Shown here piece after piece: positions 24,667 to 35,423 of a stretch of 64,000 nucleotides of DNA; position 1 is the stretch's first letter; every line of letters begins with the position of its first letter. Where the stretch lies: positions 1,116,001-1,180,000 of the forward strand of contig JAAROD010000095.1 of the NCBI GenBank assembly GCA_012274445.1, given 5' to 3'. This stretch comes from Sclerotiophoma versabilis (Eukaryota > Ascomycota > Dothideomycetes > Pleosporales > Didymellaceae). The position numbers and the translations under genes are program-made. The notes beneath the pieces were generated by a model that saw nothing but the letters and a program-made list of their open reading frames with translations, did no database searches and was not told the origin of the DNA.

Positions 24667-25799
24667 TCAGTCTCCACCCCCAACCTCAACCAAGATTTTA
24701 ACCTGATTGTCTTTATCGTGTATCAGCGACTTGAACCCTTTTTCCTCCACCTCTGTCAACTTGATCCTCTGCGTAATCATCTCGTGTGGTTTCATGCTTC
24801 CCGACGACAGTGCATCAATCACCTCCTGGAAATCACCAACCTCGTACGTCGCAATACCCATGTACATCCGTTCCTTGAAATTGAAGTCATTCGGGGTAAT
24901 CGTGCATGACTTCTCCCAGATAGCGATGTTCAGGATGCAGCCTCGAGGCCGTGTAGCATGCACAGCTTGGTCCAATGCTGCTTGCACGCCTGCACAGTCG
25001 TATACGATGTGGACACCCTTACCGTCGCTAAGCTCTTTGCATCGCTTGGGTATGTCTTCCTTTGTTGGGTCGATGATGTAGTCCGCGCCGAAGATTTTTG
25101 CAAACTCCTGTCGCTTACGCGACACCTCAGAGACGATGATCCTATCGCAGCCCTTCGCTTTCAGTGCCAGAATGGTCGAGATACCGATAGGACCGCCTCC
25201 AAGGATCAGGACGACATCGCCCTTCTTGAACGGACTGACTTTAACCGCGTGCCAGCCGACTGCGAGTGGCTCGACAAGTGCACCGATTTCTAAAGGCACA
25301 TTGTCCGGGAGGTGGTACAGAGTCGAGGTCGGAACAACGATATGGTCCGCCAATCCACCACCCCAGCCTGACAACCCTACGAAGCCGTTGCTCCAGCAGC
25401 AGTTATGCAGGCCCTCCTCACAGGCCGTGCACGTCCCGTCGTATATAATGGGTTGTATGACGACTCGATCGCCCGTCTTGTAGTCTTTTACGTCGTCTGC
25501 TACTTCCTCAACGACACCGCTAAACTCGTGTCCGAATGTCAGAGGGACAGTCTCTCCTGTGATCGGGTGCGGCGTTGTGGGACAGAGGTTTGGGCCACCG
25601 AGGTACTCGTGAAGATCTACAGATGCTCAGAACTGATCTCAAAGTCTATGGGATGACTTCACTTACCACTTCCACAGATGCCCACCCAAGCTGGCTTGAT
25701 CTTGACCTGCCCAGATTTCACTTCTGGGATTGGGATCTCCTCATACCGCAGATCGTGTCGTCCGTGGAACCGGACTGCATTCATTTTACCATTTGCCAT
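24667..25799 (-). CDS. (R,R)-butanediol dehydrogenase-like zinc alcohol dehydrogenase
   Basis: NAD(P)-dependent medium-chain dehydrogenase; the family interconverts acetoin or diacetyl and 2,3-butanediol. Exons 25799-25667 and 25616-24667 with a 50-bp intron (GTAAGT...TGTAG) give 360 residues. Catalytic zinc ligands are seen as GICGSD (Cys42) and GHEFSG (His74, Glu75). The structural-zinc lobe has CTACEEGLHNCC (from Cys107), with spacing looser than classical alcohol dehydrogenases. The coenzyme loop is LILGGGPIG. The segment YLGGPNLCPTTPHPITGETVP fragments strongly suggest the Bdh1 branch rather than xylitol or sorbitol dehydrogenase. Start at 25799 is the first ATG; another in-frame ATG follows at codon 6. 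Confidence 0.9.
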
Positions 25800-26361
25800 A
25801 TTGAAGCTAGCCTCTGTTTCACTTCTGTCGTAATTCAAGGGTCGATTGAGAGCTTAAACAGTCGTGTTGTCGCCCTCACGCCAGCTGTTAAGACCAGATT
25901 TGAGACCAGAGAGAGAAGGCTTGCCATTTTAACCTCACGCCATCCCGGCTACAAACATGGCGCATCACCAGTGTCCATCCTCCGCGAGCCCGCGATTCGC
26001 TCCTCAAGACGCGGTCCAAGTCGCGTGTTCTACTCTTCCATCATGAACGCAACGCGGTATACTTGTTTAGGTAACCCTGCAGCCGATCACCCCGCATCAA
26101 CGAACGGCCCGGGCCCCAATCGCGGGGTACTGTACCGAAGGGCCTGCGAGGCGCCGGAGTCTTGTTTTTGGGTCTTCCGAGGCGTGAGGACGCCTGGTAT
26201 TGGGCCGAAGGTTGTTGTGACGTCAAATATAAACTCGAGATAAGGATGGAAGCTGGCATGTCTTACGACACCGAACATTGGGCTTTGAAAGCTGATTTCT
26301 TCTAACTAAACAAATACGACCTTATGCCATACGTGATCGTCTTGTACAAGTTCTTCTGGCA
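25800..26361. other. Intergenic: dehydrogenase promoter
   Basis: 562 bp without a supportable gene; it contains a short GC-rich patch around 26090-26220. No repeat or RNA is seen. Confidence 0.5.
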
Positions 26362-28361
26362 TCACACCAAGAACATACGCATTGCTAAGAGGTTGTATGG
26401 CTTCCTGTTTCCGGCTGTCCCTATACTTGTCTGCCTCAGCAAAAAGGGTAAAGGTGCTCCCTCGATAATCGCAAGACTATCACCAAGCTGTACTCGTTCA
26501 GGGACAAGACCGACTTGCTTATTAGGGCTCGTCACGCAGAAGCACTTTCCTTCCAGGTTGTTCATGACACTCTGCATGAATGCAAGATCATCCTCCGGGA
26601 GGGCCCCAGAAGTAACCTTGTGATCCCCATGGTTCTTGATCTTCTCGTATTTTGAGACACGTGTGAAGAGGACTCTAAAGGGATTCCAGTCATTAGCCAA
26701 GTCGCTGCCTTGAGATGTCTCTCGGCTGAAGGACTCAAATGTATCGAGCTGCATGGTCAAGCAGTAGAAGATGCTTTTAAGCGTTTCAACCGATTTCTGT
26801 TTGAGGTATTCAGAGAGCTCGTTCAGAGCAGTCATCAGCATCTCAAATGTGTCTTGCATTTGACCACCAAGGGCGGCATTGAGACTGTACTTCTGGGTTG
26901 GTGAGGTCATGAAAGCGATCTGAAGGATAACCTGTCCGGACAGCACGAGCTGGGTTTGCGCAAAGCTGCCGCTACCTTTGTCCAGGGAAATACCAGGAAC
27001 CATCGACATGGTAGTAGGAGAGGTCCAGTTCTGAGGTCATGATAAGCTGCAGCTCTTTGTTATACTTGCTGAGCGATTCTTGGACTATCCAGAACCCAAC
27101 TAGGCCATTTCTCGCTCAAAGGTACCCTGCAAGCCATGCGCGCCATGCCTGTGCGAAGACTCCTTCCATGCTCATCATTTCCAGACATCTCCAGCCTATC
27201 ACCGAAGATCGACTCAACTCAGCGCTCTCCTCCGGCCCCAGATATTGTGCGTTGAGCATCCTAATGTGATGCCGAACACAATCCATGACGATGAGAATGG
27301 TAGGAAATGCTATCAGCGAACTACTATTGTGCAGATAAAGATCTTTGGCAAGAGTGAATTCTTGTAGAATCCAAATTCGCCTAAAGTAAGGAGAAGCAAA
27401 GAATCGCCGCCAGGCGAACCATGCGGTATCATCTTCGGATAGCACGCCGTAGTCTTCGATACATGTACCTGTCGGCTTGAGAGGCAGCATCTTGACTTGA
27501 GACCTGCGGGCACCAGACAGTACACCATTATTCTCTTGCTGGTACTACACTTGCCAATCAACAATTATGTTTGTGGTGGGCATTTGCTGCTCAGGTTCCG
27601 TTCCTCGGTCGATAGTCTCCCTACACTGCTTGCCTGCACGGAGAATATTACTGGCAAGCTCCTTGAAGGGCTCGACGTCTTCTGGCTTCTGTGGCACATA
27701 AGCAAGCACTTTATGTGGTTGCCTGTAGACGCGTCGCATCAGACCGATCTGGACCCTTCCTTCCTCCGGATTGTTTTGGTCGATGCAAATAGCATCTACC
27801 CAAAGTTGATAGAGGTTGATCTGGCTGACGCAGGCACTTCAGTGCATCGAAAAAGTTTCTGGTGACTTCAAACTTTGCATGGCCGTCGACGGTGATGTGT
27901 ACTGGATTCTCAATGCTTCCCCAGACGTAAGAAAGTGCTGTATATAATTGAAATGGATGTCGACGGACGCAATTGTCAGGGAAGCCAACGTCTGGCGTTC
28001 CATGATATTTTTTCTAGATGTACGAGTCCATATGCAGTATGAAAGGCTTTGTCGCATCTTGACCATCTTGCACCTTTGTGGTAGCGACACACATACTCTC
28101 GAATGGGCGTGGGACAGAAGGTTCAATAGCCGAATCTTCATCTAGATCACAGGAAGACAGGTACCAGAAAATTTCATCTTCTGTTTCTCTTGGTGCCAAC
28201 AAAAGGACTCGAATCGAGGCTAGTGTAGGGAGATTGTCGTAAACATGGCTTTCCGGGCTGAGCACTCTGGGCCGTACTACGTCAATTTTGCGGCTTGGAG
28301 AGTGCTTTAGTCGGGACCCAAAGTATTTTGCAAGTAGGTGCTGTATTTTGGGCCGGCTCAT
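26362..28361 (-). pseudogene. HET (heterokaryon incompatibility) domain protein, disrupted
   Basis: HET proteins trigger cell death when unlike fungal strains fuse. The minus strand carries, in order, an N-terminal segment (from ATG 28361), YTALSYVWGS (HET motif 1), LWVDAICIDQNN (motif 2), a downstream WRRFFASPYFRRIWILQEF block and a C-terminal region to 26362. They lie in more than one frame. An in-frame TAG at 28014-28016 interrupts the region before motif 1, a one-base frameshift lies near 27801-27812 between motifs 1 and 2, a further in-frame TAG is at 27545-27547, and the C-terminal part is in another frame again. No GT-AG intron repairs the break between motifs 1 and 2. A split into active small genes is unlikely. 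Confidence 0.8.
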
Positions 28362-28686
28362 TTGTTATGTTCACATTCAAGTTGTCGCCGTCATCTCTCC
28401 AAAGTACAGTGTGGGCCATGTTCTATATTTTGTTATAATTATGCAAGTCAGTGGCGAAGCGAAGGTCTAAGTGTACGAGGGTACAGGGGCTGGGTGAAGA
28501 GGAATGTGTGGAGAGCGCTTGCGGTTGTAAAGCTGAGGGCAGTAGCCGAGCACATTGATACCCTTATTGTCATTTCCTAATTCGCGTGCCTACTATGGCT
28601 TTGGATATTGCAGTCCAAAGAGCCAGCCGGCTTAATGCGTAATCATACTGTGTCATTAGTCAATACTTCATGCGGTTTGGATACAA
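28362..28686. other. Intergenic
   Basis: Upstream side of the HET relic and 3' flank of the secreted GlcG-like gene. Nothing supportable is seen. Confidence 0.5.
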
Positions 28687-29255
28687 TTACATCGGCGCAG
28701 TAGCGCTCGCTCCAATACCCGCCAACCCAGCAGTGGCAACTTCGACGTCCTGGGGCACTGTGCCCCCGCTGACACCAACACCACCGATTAACCTTCCTCG
28801 GTGGTAGATTGGAAATCTGTTATTCGATCAGCTTATTCTCCTACATCCATACATAGACTTGACACTCACCCTCCTCCAAAGACGACAAGCCCAGCGTTCG
28901 TCTGCTCGATGGCATACAAGGGTGCACCAGGCTGACTTGCATCATAGAGACCAGCGCTGGATAGTCCGTTGAATAGTACTGCAGTCCTTGCCTTCTTTTG
29001 ACTGATATCAATGGATCCAATGTAGGCGTTGTCCATGTGCAGGAACGCAACTAGAAGCCCGGATGGGTCGACGACGGCAATGTTCTGTGGCACCCCTATG
29101 GCGGTGGCATTCTTGACAGCTGCTTGGACGATCTGGTAAGCTTGTTCAGCTGATACGACGTAACGCTCAGAGGGCGTCGAGCCAAGGCCATTTGTGCTGT
29201 TGATTTGAGCACAGGCGAGGCCGGCCGAGGCGAGGATAGGAACAGTGAAACGCAT
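28687..29255 (-). CDS. Secreted GlcG/HbpS (DUF336) family protein
   Basis: Exons 29255-28870 and 28816-28687 with a 53-bp intron (GTGAGT...ACAG) give 171 residues. A signal peptide is plain (MRFTVPILASAGLACA), followed by the family core: LSAEQ-like helix (VVSAEQAYQIVQAA), VVDPSGLLVAFLHMD and a glycine-rich end with LIGGVGVSGGT. In bacteria the family includes the haem-binding HbpS and GlcG of the glycolate locus; fungal members are mostly uncharacterised and their ligand is unknown. The length is normal for the family. The export signal argues for an extracellular or wall role, not a metabolic enzyme. Confidence 0.88.
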
Positions 29256-31015
29256 GCTATTAAAAAAAAGTATCTCTGTTCGTTGAAATTCGGTTTTGTG
29301 CGATCAGCGAGAGCGGTACTGTCAAAACCGGTACGGACTCGCATTCTGCATATCTGATCTTATATGTGCAATAGATGGCCTAGTCCAGGTACTAGGCTCT
29401 GATAATATTGCTGCATAGTGACAATTGATAACCACTCTTACCGCAATACTCGAGTCTAGGTTACTGGCTGAAAGCCTTGCATTATTGCCGTGTGCGGGGA
29501 AAACATGAAAGTTGAACGCCATCAAGAGGCTCGCCCGCCCATCAGCCTCGAACAGGTATGGGGGCTCATGCGGAGTTTGGTCCGGCATGGATCGCAGTCC
29601 TTCTCGAGGTGGACTAACTGGGGGGTCTCGACGATCAGATGGCTACAAACTTCAGCTTTGTGGTGTTGAAAATCGCTGAAATTGAGGCTGCTTCCATGTT
29701 GCCGGTTAGAGAGTTCGGAGGTACCGATAGCTGTACGCTACTTAAGCCGTTCTTAAAATGAATGCTGCAAGACCAAAACTTGTATTGACATCAATGTTCA
29801 CTGTTCACAATCTTCGAAATTGCGATCGATTTCTCCAGTAAAGTCGATGAAGCTCTCAAAAGTCGAGTGCAAGCTGGGGTCCCACGCGCGAGCACATATT
29901 TCACCCTTAATCTCTGATTATACCTCCATCAATCACTTTCGAGCCTCGGGGAATCTATCATTGTTGTGCGAAACCATTGCGCATGCTGTCTTCTGAAGTT
30001 GATGGACTCGTGTACTACGTAAGCGTTTGAGCGTTCAACAAGGGTCACTGGCTGGAGCACTCCGTGTGCCGACCAGTCCGAAGTTCTTGGCAATTTTGCA
30101 GCGCTCGTTCATGCTCTTGCCCTTCCGAAGCCGCAGCAGCATGTCCAAGCTCTTGTACCTTGACCGAAAATTCCATGATAAATAACTACCGACAGTGGCC
30201 TATTTGTGGAGGTTACACCCTGCTGATCTCTGGCCACTGCGCACTGATGAGTGAAGAAAAGCCGTCAAGGGCGAGGGGCAATTATGAATGATCGACTTCC
30301 TCATTAGCAGGCATTGCACTATCAAAAAGTCTTGGTATTTCGTCAAGTGTTTCATCCTGATAGGGTGTCCTGCCCGTTCGCGGAAGGCCTGAGACACCAC
30401 TTGCTCAGACTTCGGCAAGAATTGTACGCAGCAGATGTCGTGCAGTTCCTCAGCACGCAGTGAGAAGTTTGAGCAGATTAGTCAGAGCGATGTTCGGTGC
30501 AACAGAAACATTTTCGAAGCCTTGCAATCATTTAGTTTCTTGTCAAAACCGAGCATGCATGACTCGGACCCTTGAGCCTTGCATAATCGCGGGTCAGGCG
30601 TCTCGAAGGTTGCGTCGGAAGATCTAGCCCATAACCCTGGCCCCACATGCCGGTCCTGGGACTGGTGGTTTTGGAGAAGTGCGGCCAACCTCCCTCACAT
30701 ATGCTAGACTGCCCAGGCGCTGCAATGCACGGTATCCTCACGCACTGCGATAGGGCGCCTCAGGTTCTCTCACGACGCCAAACGTGTCCACGAATCTGCT
30801 CTTCCAGCGCGTGTATACCTTTGTTACCGCGATACTGCGACATCCGCCATACAACGAAAACGGCGGATTGCGCCTAAACCTCCATTTCGACGGACCTATC
30901 TAACTCTATCTCAGCCTTGGGAGCAACAAACTTGCAGAGGTGACGCGTCTCATAGACGGGGCCGCCCTCTAACTATTCCTCGTATTGGGCTTACGAGTTG
31001 CCTACCGGAGTGGCC
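29256..31015. other. Gene-poor stretch of about 1.8 kb
   Basis: Only short frames with no recognisable domain are present (the longest is 88 codons on the minus strand, 29322-29588). No RNA gene, repeat or transposon end is seen. It separates two secreted-protein genes transcribed away from each other, so it must include both promoters. Confidence 0.55.
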
Positions 31016-32173
31016 ATGCTCACCCTCCGTACCCTTCTTTCACTACCAACATTCCTTTCGATTGCTCTAGTCGCCCACGCAGTCGCAGTCCCGGAAGATG
31101 ATGGAGTCATCGCTGAAGAGAAGGGTAAAGCGAAGCCCGAGCTTGCTGCCTCCTTGACCGGAGGGGAAGGATGTTCGTCGTCTAATATTGAAGATATTCG
31201 AGATGGCTTCATAGAGATGACCGAGCTATTCCAGGCAGCCTTGCCGTACGATCACAATGGCCAACCTGCCATCGAGCTCTTCGGTCAGCCCTTGCGAATT
31301 GCGAACTACTCCTCGATGATCGAATCAAACCTCGAGCGCGCTGCGCATTACGCCAACCTGAAAGGAAACGAGACCGTCAACCCGGATGTCCACGTACGGT
31401 GCGATGATCCAGCCAATATCTGCAAGACGGGGAACAAGAGGGAGGGCAATCATGTTGCATACAACATGGGCAATCTTCCGATGATCAACTTCTGCAAAGA
31501 ATATTTCAGGTTGGACGGTCTTGACGAAAGGGTGGACAAAAAGGCTGGTAACCAGATGGAGAAGGAGAGGCTACACGAATACTACAACCGAGCAACCCTA
31601 TGGGCAAGGATGGTGATGCACATTGGTGGTGTGGGCTTTGCAGTGGTGGAGAAGGCTATTCCAGCACGAACAAATATGGCATCTGGCAGAGAATGGGAGA
31701 CAGTTGTTACTGAAGGACCGATGAACACAACGGTCCTGGCCGGAGTTCTGAACGATCGCCCGGATGGCAACGGACAGAAGGACATTCAAACCCTCAAGTA
31801 CGCTTACGGCGTAACACGGTCGAAACTGCTGGCAGTCCTCTCGACACAGATGCCTTACGACGCCGCAAATAATGCAGAGAACTACGCTCTGTACGCACAG
31901 GCCCGCTACGTCCTTCAGAAGAAGGGCTTCTACCCTAATGTCCCGGTCATGGACTTTCCCAACGAGCTCTCCGTTATTACCAATGAACAGCTCCAGGATG
32001 GCGAGAGGTGCAAATACGCCTACTTCGACTCGTCAGACGTGGTGGCCCGCCCGCCCAATATGGAGCTCAAGGCAAATCCACTTCCTGGTGCAGCTTCGAA
32101 GCAGCAGCCTACGCTGATGACCCTGGCGATCCTCACTGTTGCATCATGCCTTGCTGTGTCATCGTTTGGTTGA
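31016..32173 (+). CDS. GPI-anchored secreted protein, Asp f 2/Pra1-like, zinc motif degenerate
   Basis: Single exon, 385 residues. The N-terminus is a signal peptide (LSLPTFLSIALVAHAVA) and the C-terminus a GPI-type hydrophobic tail preceded by a small-residue site (NPLPGAASK, then a run ending CLAVSSFG). Cysteines at GCSSSN, VRCDD, NICKTG, NFCKEYF and ERCKYAYF, and the block ATLWARMVMHIGGVGF, resemble the overall plan of the Asp f 2/Pra1 zincophore family, whose members carry an HRxxH motif at about this place; here only one histidine remains. The likeness is my pattern judgement and remote. ATG at 31016 is used because the longer frame begins with TTG. Likely cell-wall or surface localised. 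Confidence 0.6.
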   Translation: MLTLRTLLSLPTFLSIALVAHAVAVPEDDGVIAEEKGKAKPELAASLTGGEGCSSSNIEDIRDGFIEMTELFQAALPYDHNGQPAIELFGQPLRIANYSSMIESNLERAAHYANLKGNETVNPDVHVRCDDPANICKTGNKREGNHVAYNMGNLPMINFCKEYFRLDGLDERVDKKAGNQMEKERLHEYYNRATLWARMVMHIGGVGFAVVEKAIPARTNMASGREWETVVTEGPMNTTVLAGVLNDRPDGNGQKDIQTLKYAYGVTRSKLLAVLSTQMPYDAANNAENYALYAQARYVLQKKGFYPNVPVMDFPNELSVITNEQLQDGERCKYAYFDSSDVVARPPNMELKANPLPGAASKQQPTLMTLAILTVASCLAVSSFG

Positions 32174-32952
32174 AGAAGCATGGAATCAGTATACTTCAAA
32201 TACCGGACGCAAAAACCAACCCTGCCGGAGCTGGACGATTGTCATCATGCAAACTCAGTAACAGTCTGCGTGCATTGAATGTCACGATCCCTTCTGGTGT
32301 CATATCAGCGCAACTAACCATTGGAAGATAATTAGCCCATGGCCAAGCGAAGATGCACGATGGTCACGAACCCTACAGAGGGAAGCGCGTAAATGCCGAG
32401 TACATAACAACGACTGAATTGAACTGAAGGAGTGGCAACGCAACAAAAGCAAGACGAGAAAGGTCAAGTTGCATGAGCCGCGCTTTGGCCGATGCAGCTT
32501 TCGGGGTACTATCTCATGCTCAGCGTTCTCTTCCGCAGTCTTTGGGGGCTCTTTCTCAGACTGAGTGTATGGTGGCGGTGAGGTGAATGTCCATTCTCTG
32601 GCCATTCGTATAATCAGGGCACAGAGCCCCCAACCAATCCTTGGATAAATGACGTGGTATCTGAGAAGGTTCGATTTACATAGTAGAACATTATGCATCC
32701 AAACTGTTTCACAGTTGTTATGTCACACAAGTTTGATAGGCTAGAAAGTCCTTTGGTCTTGCTTTGCTTTGTGCGTTTTCTTTCAGATACTCCCGCCATA
32801 GTTGCCATTGCACGACCACAGAAGCACATTGATCACAACAAGCTCGTTGTGCGCAGACCCGATATGCTGGGCTGTCAGAAGGTACAAGAAGGCTTGTTTT
32901 GCCCTTTTGTCCCCCCCTTCCATACCAAATCACAAAACAAAAACGATCACTC
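32174..32952. other. Intergenic
   Basis: 779 bp. A 132-codon minus-strand frame (32300-32698) has a hydrophobic patch but no start context, domain or splice support. No repeat or RNA is seen. Confidence 0.5.
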
Positions 32953-33339
32953 ATGGTAACCTATAGCTACATACCCCCAGAGTATAAGACGAAGAACATG
33001 TCGTCCACCACACCAAGCCCTGCACAGCAAGCTGCTAATTGTGGGCCCAAAGATCCTCACATCCCATATCGAAACACCGGTGCTGTTGGTAAGTGCATCT
33101 TCGGCCAGCCGCCTTCTTGGACATGCAAGCCATTACCGGAACCTCCGTTGGGGGAAGTGAAGAAGTCTCAGCCGAAGCCGCGGCTGTCTAAGTTTCGAGA
33201 AGAGGATTGCAATAGCACCACGACCGAGAGTGGGGATGACAAGTTTCAGACTGAGACCGGGTCCAGGAAAGAGGGTAAGATCACGAAGGTTGTGAAGAAC
33301 CTGTCAAAGAAGTTGGCCACCGCTATCTCAAAACCCTAG
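32953..33339 (+). CDS. Small orphan protein, hypothetical
   Basis: A 128-codon frame from ATG 32953 (or 113 codons from ATG 32998). No signal peptide or membrane segment. The first part is rich in proline and cysteine (CGPKDPHIPY, CIFGQPP, WTCKPLPEPP), the end is basic and helical (GKITKVVKNLSKKLATAI). I do not recognise a family. Codon choice looks ordinary, and the frame is not a shadow of another gene. The 3' flank is AT-rich, as expected for a fungal terminator region. Confidence 0.5.
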   Translation: MVTYSYIPPEYKTKNMSSTTPSPAQQAANCGPKDPHIPYRNTGAVGKCIFGQPPSWTCKPLPEPPLGEVKKSQPKPRLSKFREEDCNSTTTESGDDKFQTETGSRKEGKITKVVKNLSKKLATAISKP

Positions 33340-33763
33340 GTCTGCTCGATATATTCTATAGATCGTCTGTAGCATATGCACTCGTTTTTTCTTTCTTTAT
33401 GCATCGCAGCCTTTGTTAATCTGACTTTGTTTCACTTGCCATACTTCCTTTTAGATACTAGGACTATGTATGGGCCTTCAATACTGCGGCCCTAGGTGAG
33501 GGTGCGACAACTCTATCAGGTGCCCTGCGCTACACCTCCGGTGCTTACAGCATCGTTCACTCCATCAAAATCCACCCACGTGGGCATTGTGACTGGATGA
33601 CGCCGAGCCCTACTTCTCACCACAGTGTTCAAGATGTCAGTTTTGTGTATACAAAATGTTCTATCACATCGAATACAAACTCCTCAGCTCGAGCGTTCCT
33701 CTACTCAAAACACTCTGAAGACTACACCGTCGCAAAACACCGCAAAAGCCCGGAAATTTCATC
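33340..33763. promoter_or_regulatory. Intergenic with CACGTG palindrome
   Basis: Upstream of the next small gene. CCCACGTGGG at 33575-33584 is a 10-bp palindrome with a bHLH E-box core, about 180 bp before the start codon. No gene is seen. Confidence 0.45.
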
Positions 33764-34195
33764 ATGTCTTCTCCAATTGCTACCACTTCCGCTTCAACCC
33801 CCTCTTCTCTGCAGCCTGTCGCCACCAACACGTCGCGACGCGTCTCCTTCGGCTCAACGCCGAAACCTGACCGACATGTGAACTTTCGCACGCCCTCCAA
33901 AATAACATCCGCCACATCCTCAAAGACCTCCGAGCTGCACCGTACGCTATATGACTATGCAGCCGCAAAGTCAATTGCTAACTCTACGCTAGACCAGTTT
34001 GTGCCGGCTGAAAAGATGAAGTCCATGTCTGATTTGGACAAGGAGCAGGAAGCGCGGATGGCGAAGCTGCACGAGGCGAAGGCGAAGAAGGGCGTCGCTG
34101 GAGTAATGAACTGGCTTAAGACCAAGGTCAACAGCGATGGAGCAGAAGACGTGAGGCGATCACGGATGAGAACAGCTTTGATATCTGTAGCATGA
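33764..34195 (+). CDS. Small basic/disordered protein, hypothetical
   Basis: Single exon, 143 residues, from the ATG at 33764. The N-terminal third is serine/threonine-rich and basic with RRVSFGSTPKPDRHVNF, a possible phosphorylation and nuclear-binding region; the middle is helical (SELHRTLYDYAAAKSIANSTL) and the C-terminal half charged (DLDKEQEARMAKLHEAKAKK) followed by GVAGVMNWLKTKV. No signal peptide or transmembrane segment. No family is recognised, but amino-acid order and a clean start suggest a real gene of the fungal class. Confidence 0.6.
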   Translation: MSSPIATTSASTPSSLQPVATNTSRRVSFGSTPKPDRHVNFRTPSKITSATSSKTSELHRTLYDYAAAKSIANSTLDQFVPAEKMKSMSDLDKEQEARMAKLHEAKAKKGVAGVMNWLKTKVNSDGAEDVRRSRMRTALISVA

Positions 34196-34423
34196 CTAGA
34201 GTACGGTGTACACGTACGATAGATATGGAAAAGAAAGAGGGCTCGAATTCTACTGACCGTATTATCAAAAGAGTAGGAAGTGTTGACCACTTGTCCGTTA
34301 CCGTATGATGTTTTGCCAAATTAAAAAATTCTACAACGCCATGCTAATTATGCTTATTTGTTGGAATCCAGAAGAAACGTTCGAAGCCTCTCTAAGCAAG
34401 GCGTACCAGTGGCCGGTAAAATT

Positions 34424-35423
34424 TTATCCTCTTGCCCACTCACCTGTTGCTGGTGCATCCATAGCTACATTTCCAGGCAGACCTGTGCCAACCTGTGCCC
34501 GGCCTTCTTCAAGGGCACGTCGAGTCTCAGGGCTCAGTGGTGTCGCCTCGTCATCTTCCTCCTGAACGCGATCTGAGTAGCGGTTTGAGTCTGGAAGATA
34601 GTTGATACGGCGTCGTTCGCCAGTGTTGCCATGTTCTTCGCGGGCAATAAAGTCTGAGACTTGTTCCGGGGCGATCTTGTGGAGCCAAGATTCGCGCTGA
34701 GTCGGGATGACGATAATTGAGAACTACAGTAATATCAGTAGGAGCATGCAAGGTCCAGTTGGAGCAAGCACGGACCGCCCAAACTACTACCAGGCCAACG
34801 GCCCCCATTAACAACCCTGCGATATGTTGCTCTTCAGCTTTCCAAGGGCCGACACAGCCCCTCGTCCTGCCAAAAGAAGCTTCGCACGCATCTGCCTTGT
34901 GATTTCTGTCTGGGAACGGCCAAGCCATGTCTCTTGGGTTGGCAAAACCACAACAATTGTACTGATCTTGAATTGCTCTAATCGAGCTTGAGTCCTTGCT
35001 CCTGAACAGTGATTGCCATTGCTGTCGCAGCCCACAGTCTAGTTCTGAAGGCGGAGCTGCATGCGTTCCAAGCAGTGTAATGACCACGGTGGAGTAGATG
35101 AAGATGATGAAGTTGGAGACGATTACGAAAGGTGGGCGCTGGATCTCACCACGCTGCATGTGGGCGCGGCGCTCTTTGCGACGCGTCAGATCGTAGCCAC
35201 ACTCGAGGAGAATACCAGATACGACAGGAAGAGCGGTCGCAAAGCCGATGAGCGTGTCAGATATGGGCACGGAGAGGCGATTGGCGCGGGACGCTGCGTA
35301 ACTGACAGAGTAAGCCATAAACATAGCAGTAGCACGATCAGCTTACCCTGCCATGGCAGTCGCAAAGATGAGGTAAATGATGCTGATAAATGTGACGATC
35401 TGTTTCCTGGTGTAGCGGGCCAT
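34424..35423 (-). CDS. Tetraspanin
   Basis: Four-pass membrane organiser. Exons 35423-35347, 35301-34776 and 34723-34424 give exactly 300 residues; introns are 45 bp (GTAAGC...GTCAG) and 52 bp (GTCCGT...TGTAG). Splicing the second intron rejoins transmembrane helix 4 (GLVVVWAFSIIVIPTQR) and the cytosolic tail; the unspliced frame to 34551 is spurious. Transmembrane helices lie at about 8-28, 42-60, 85-105 and 187-207. The large extracellular loop has the diagnostic CCG (142-144) with further cysteines at 115, 165 and 175. Fungal tetraspanins include Pls1 (needed for appressorial penetration), Tsp2 and Tsp3; the long tail argues against Pls1. Which class it is cannot be settled here. Confidence 0.85.

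Noticed and set aside
32300..32698. 132-codon minus-strand frame with a hydrophobic patch
   Set aside because: No family, irregular composition and no neighbouring exon that would extend it.
34551..34723. Unspliced C-terminus of the tetraspanin frame
   Set aside because: Splicing the 52-bp intron restores transmembrane helix 4 and a coherent tail ending at 34424.
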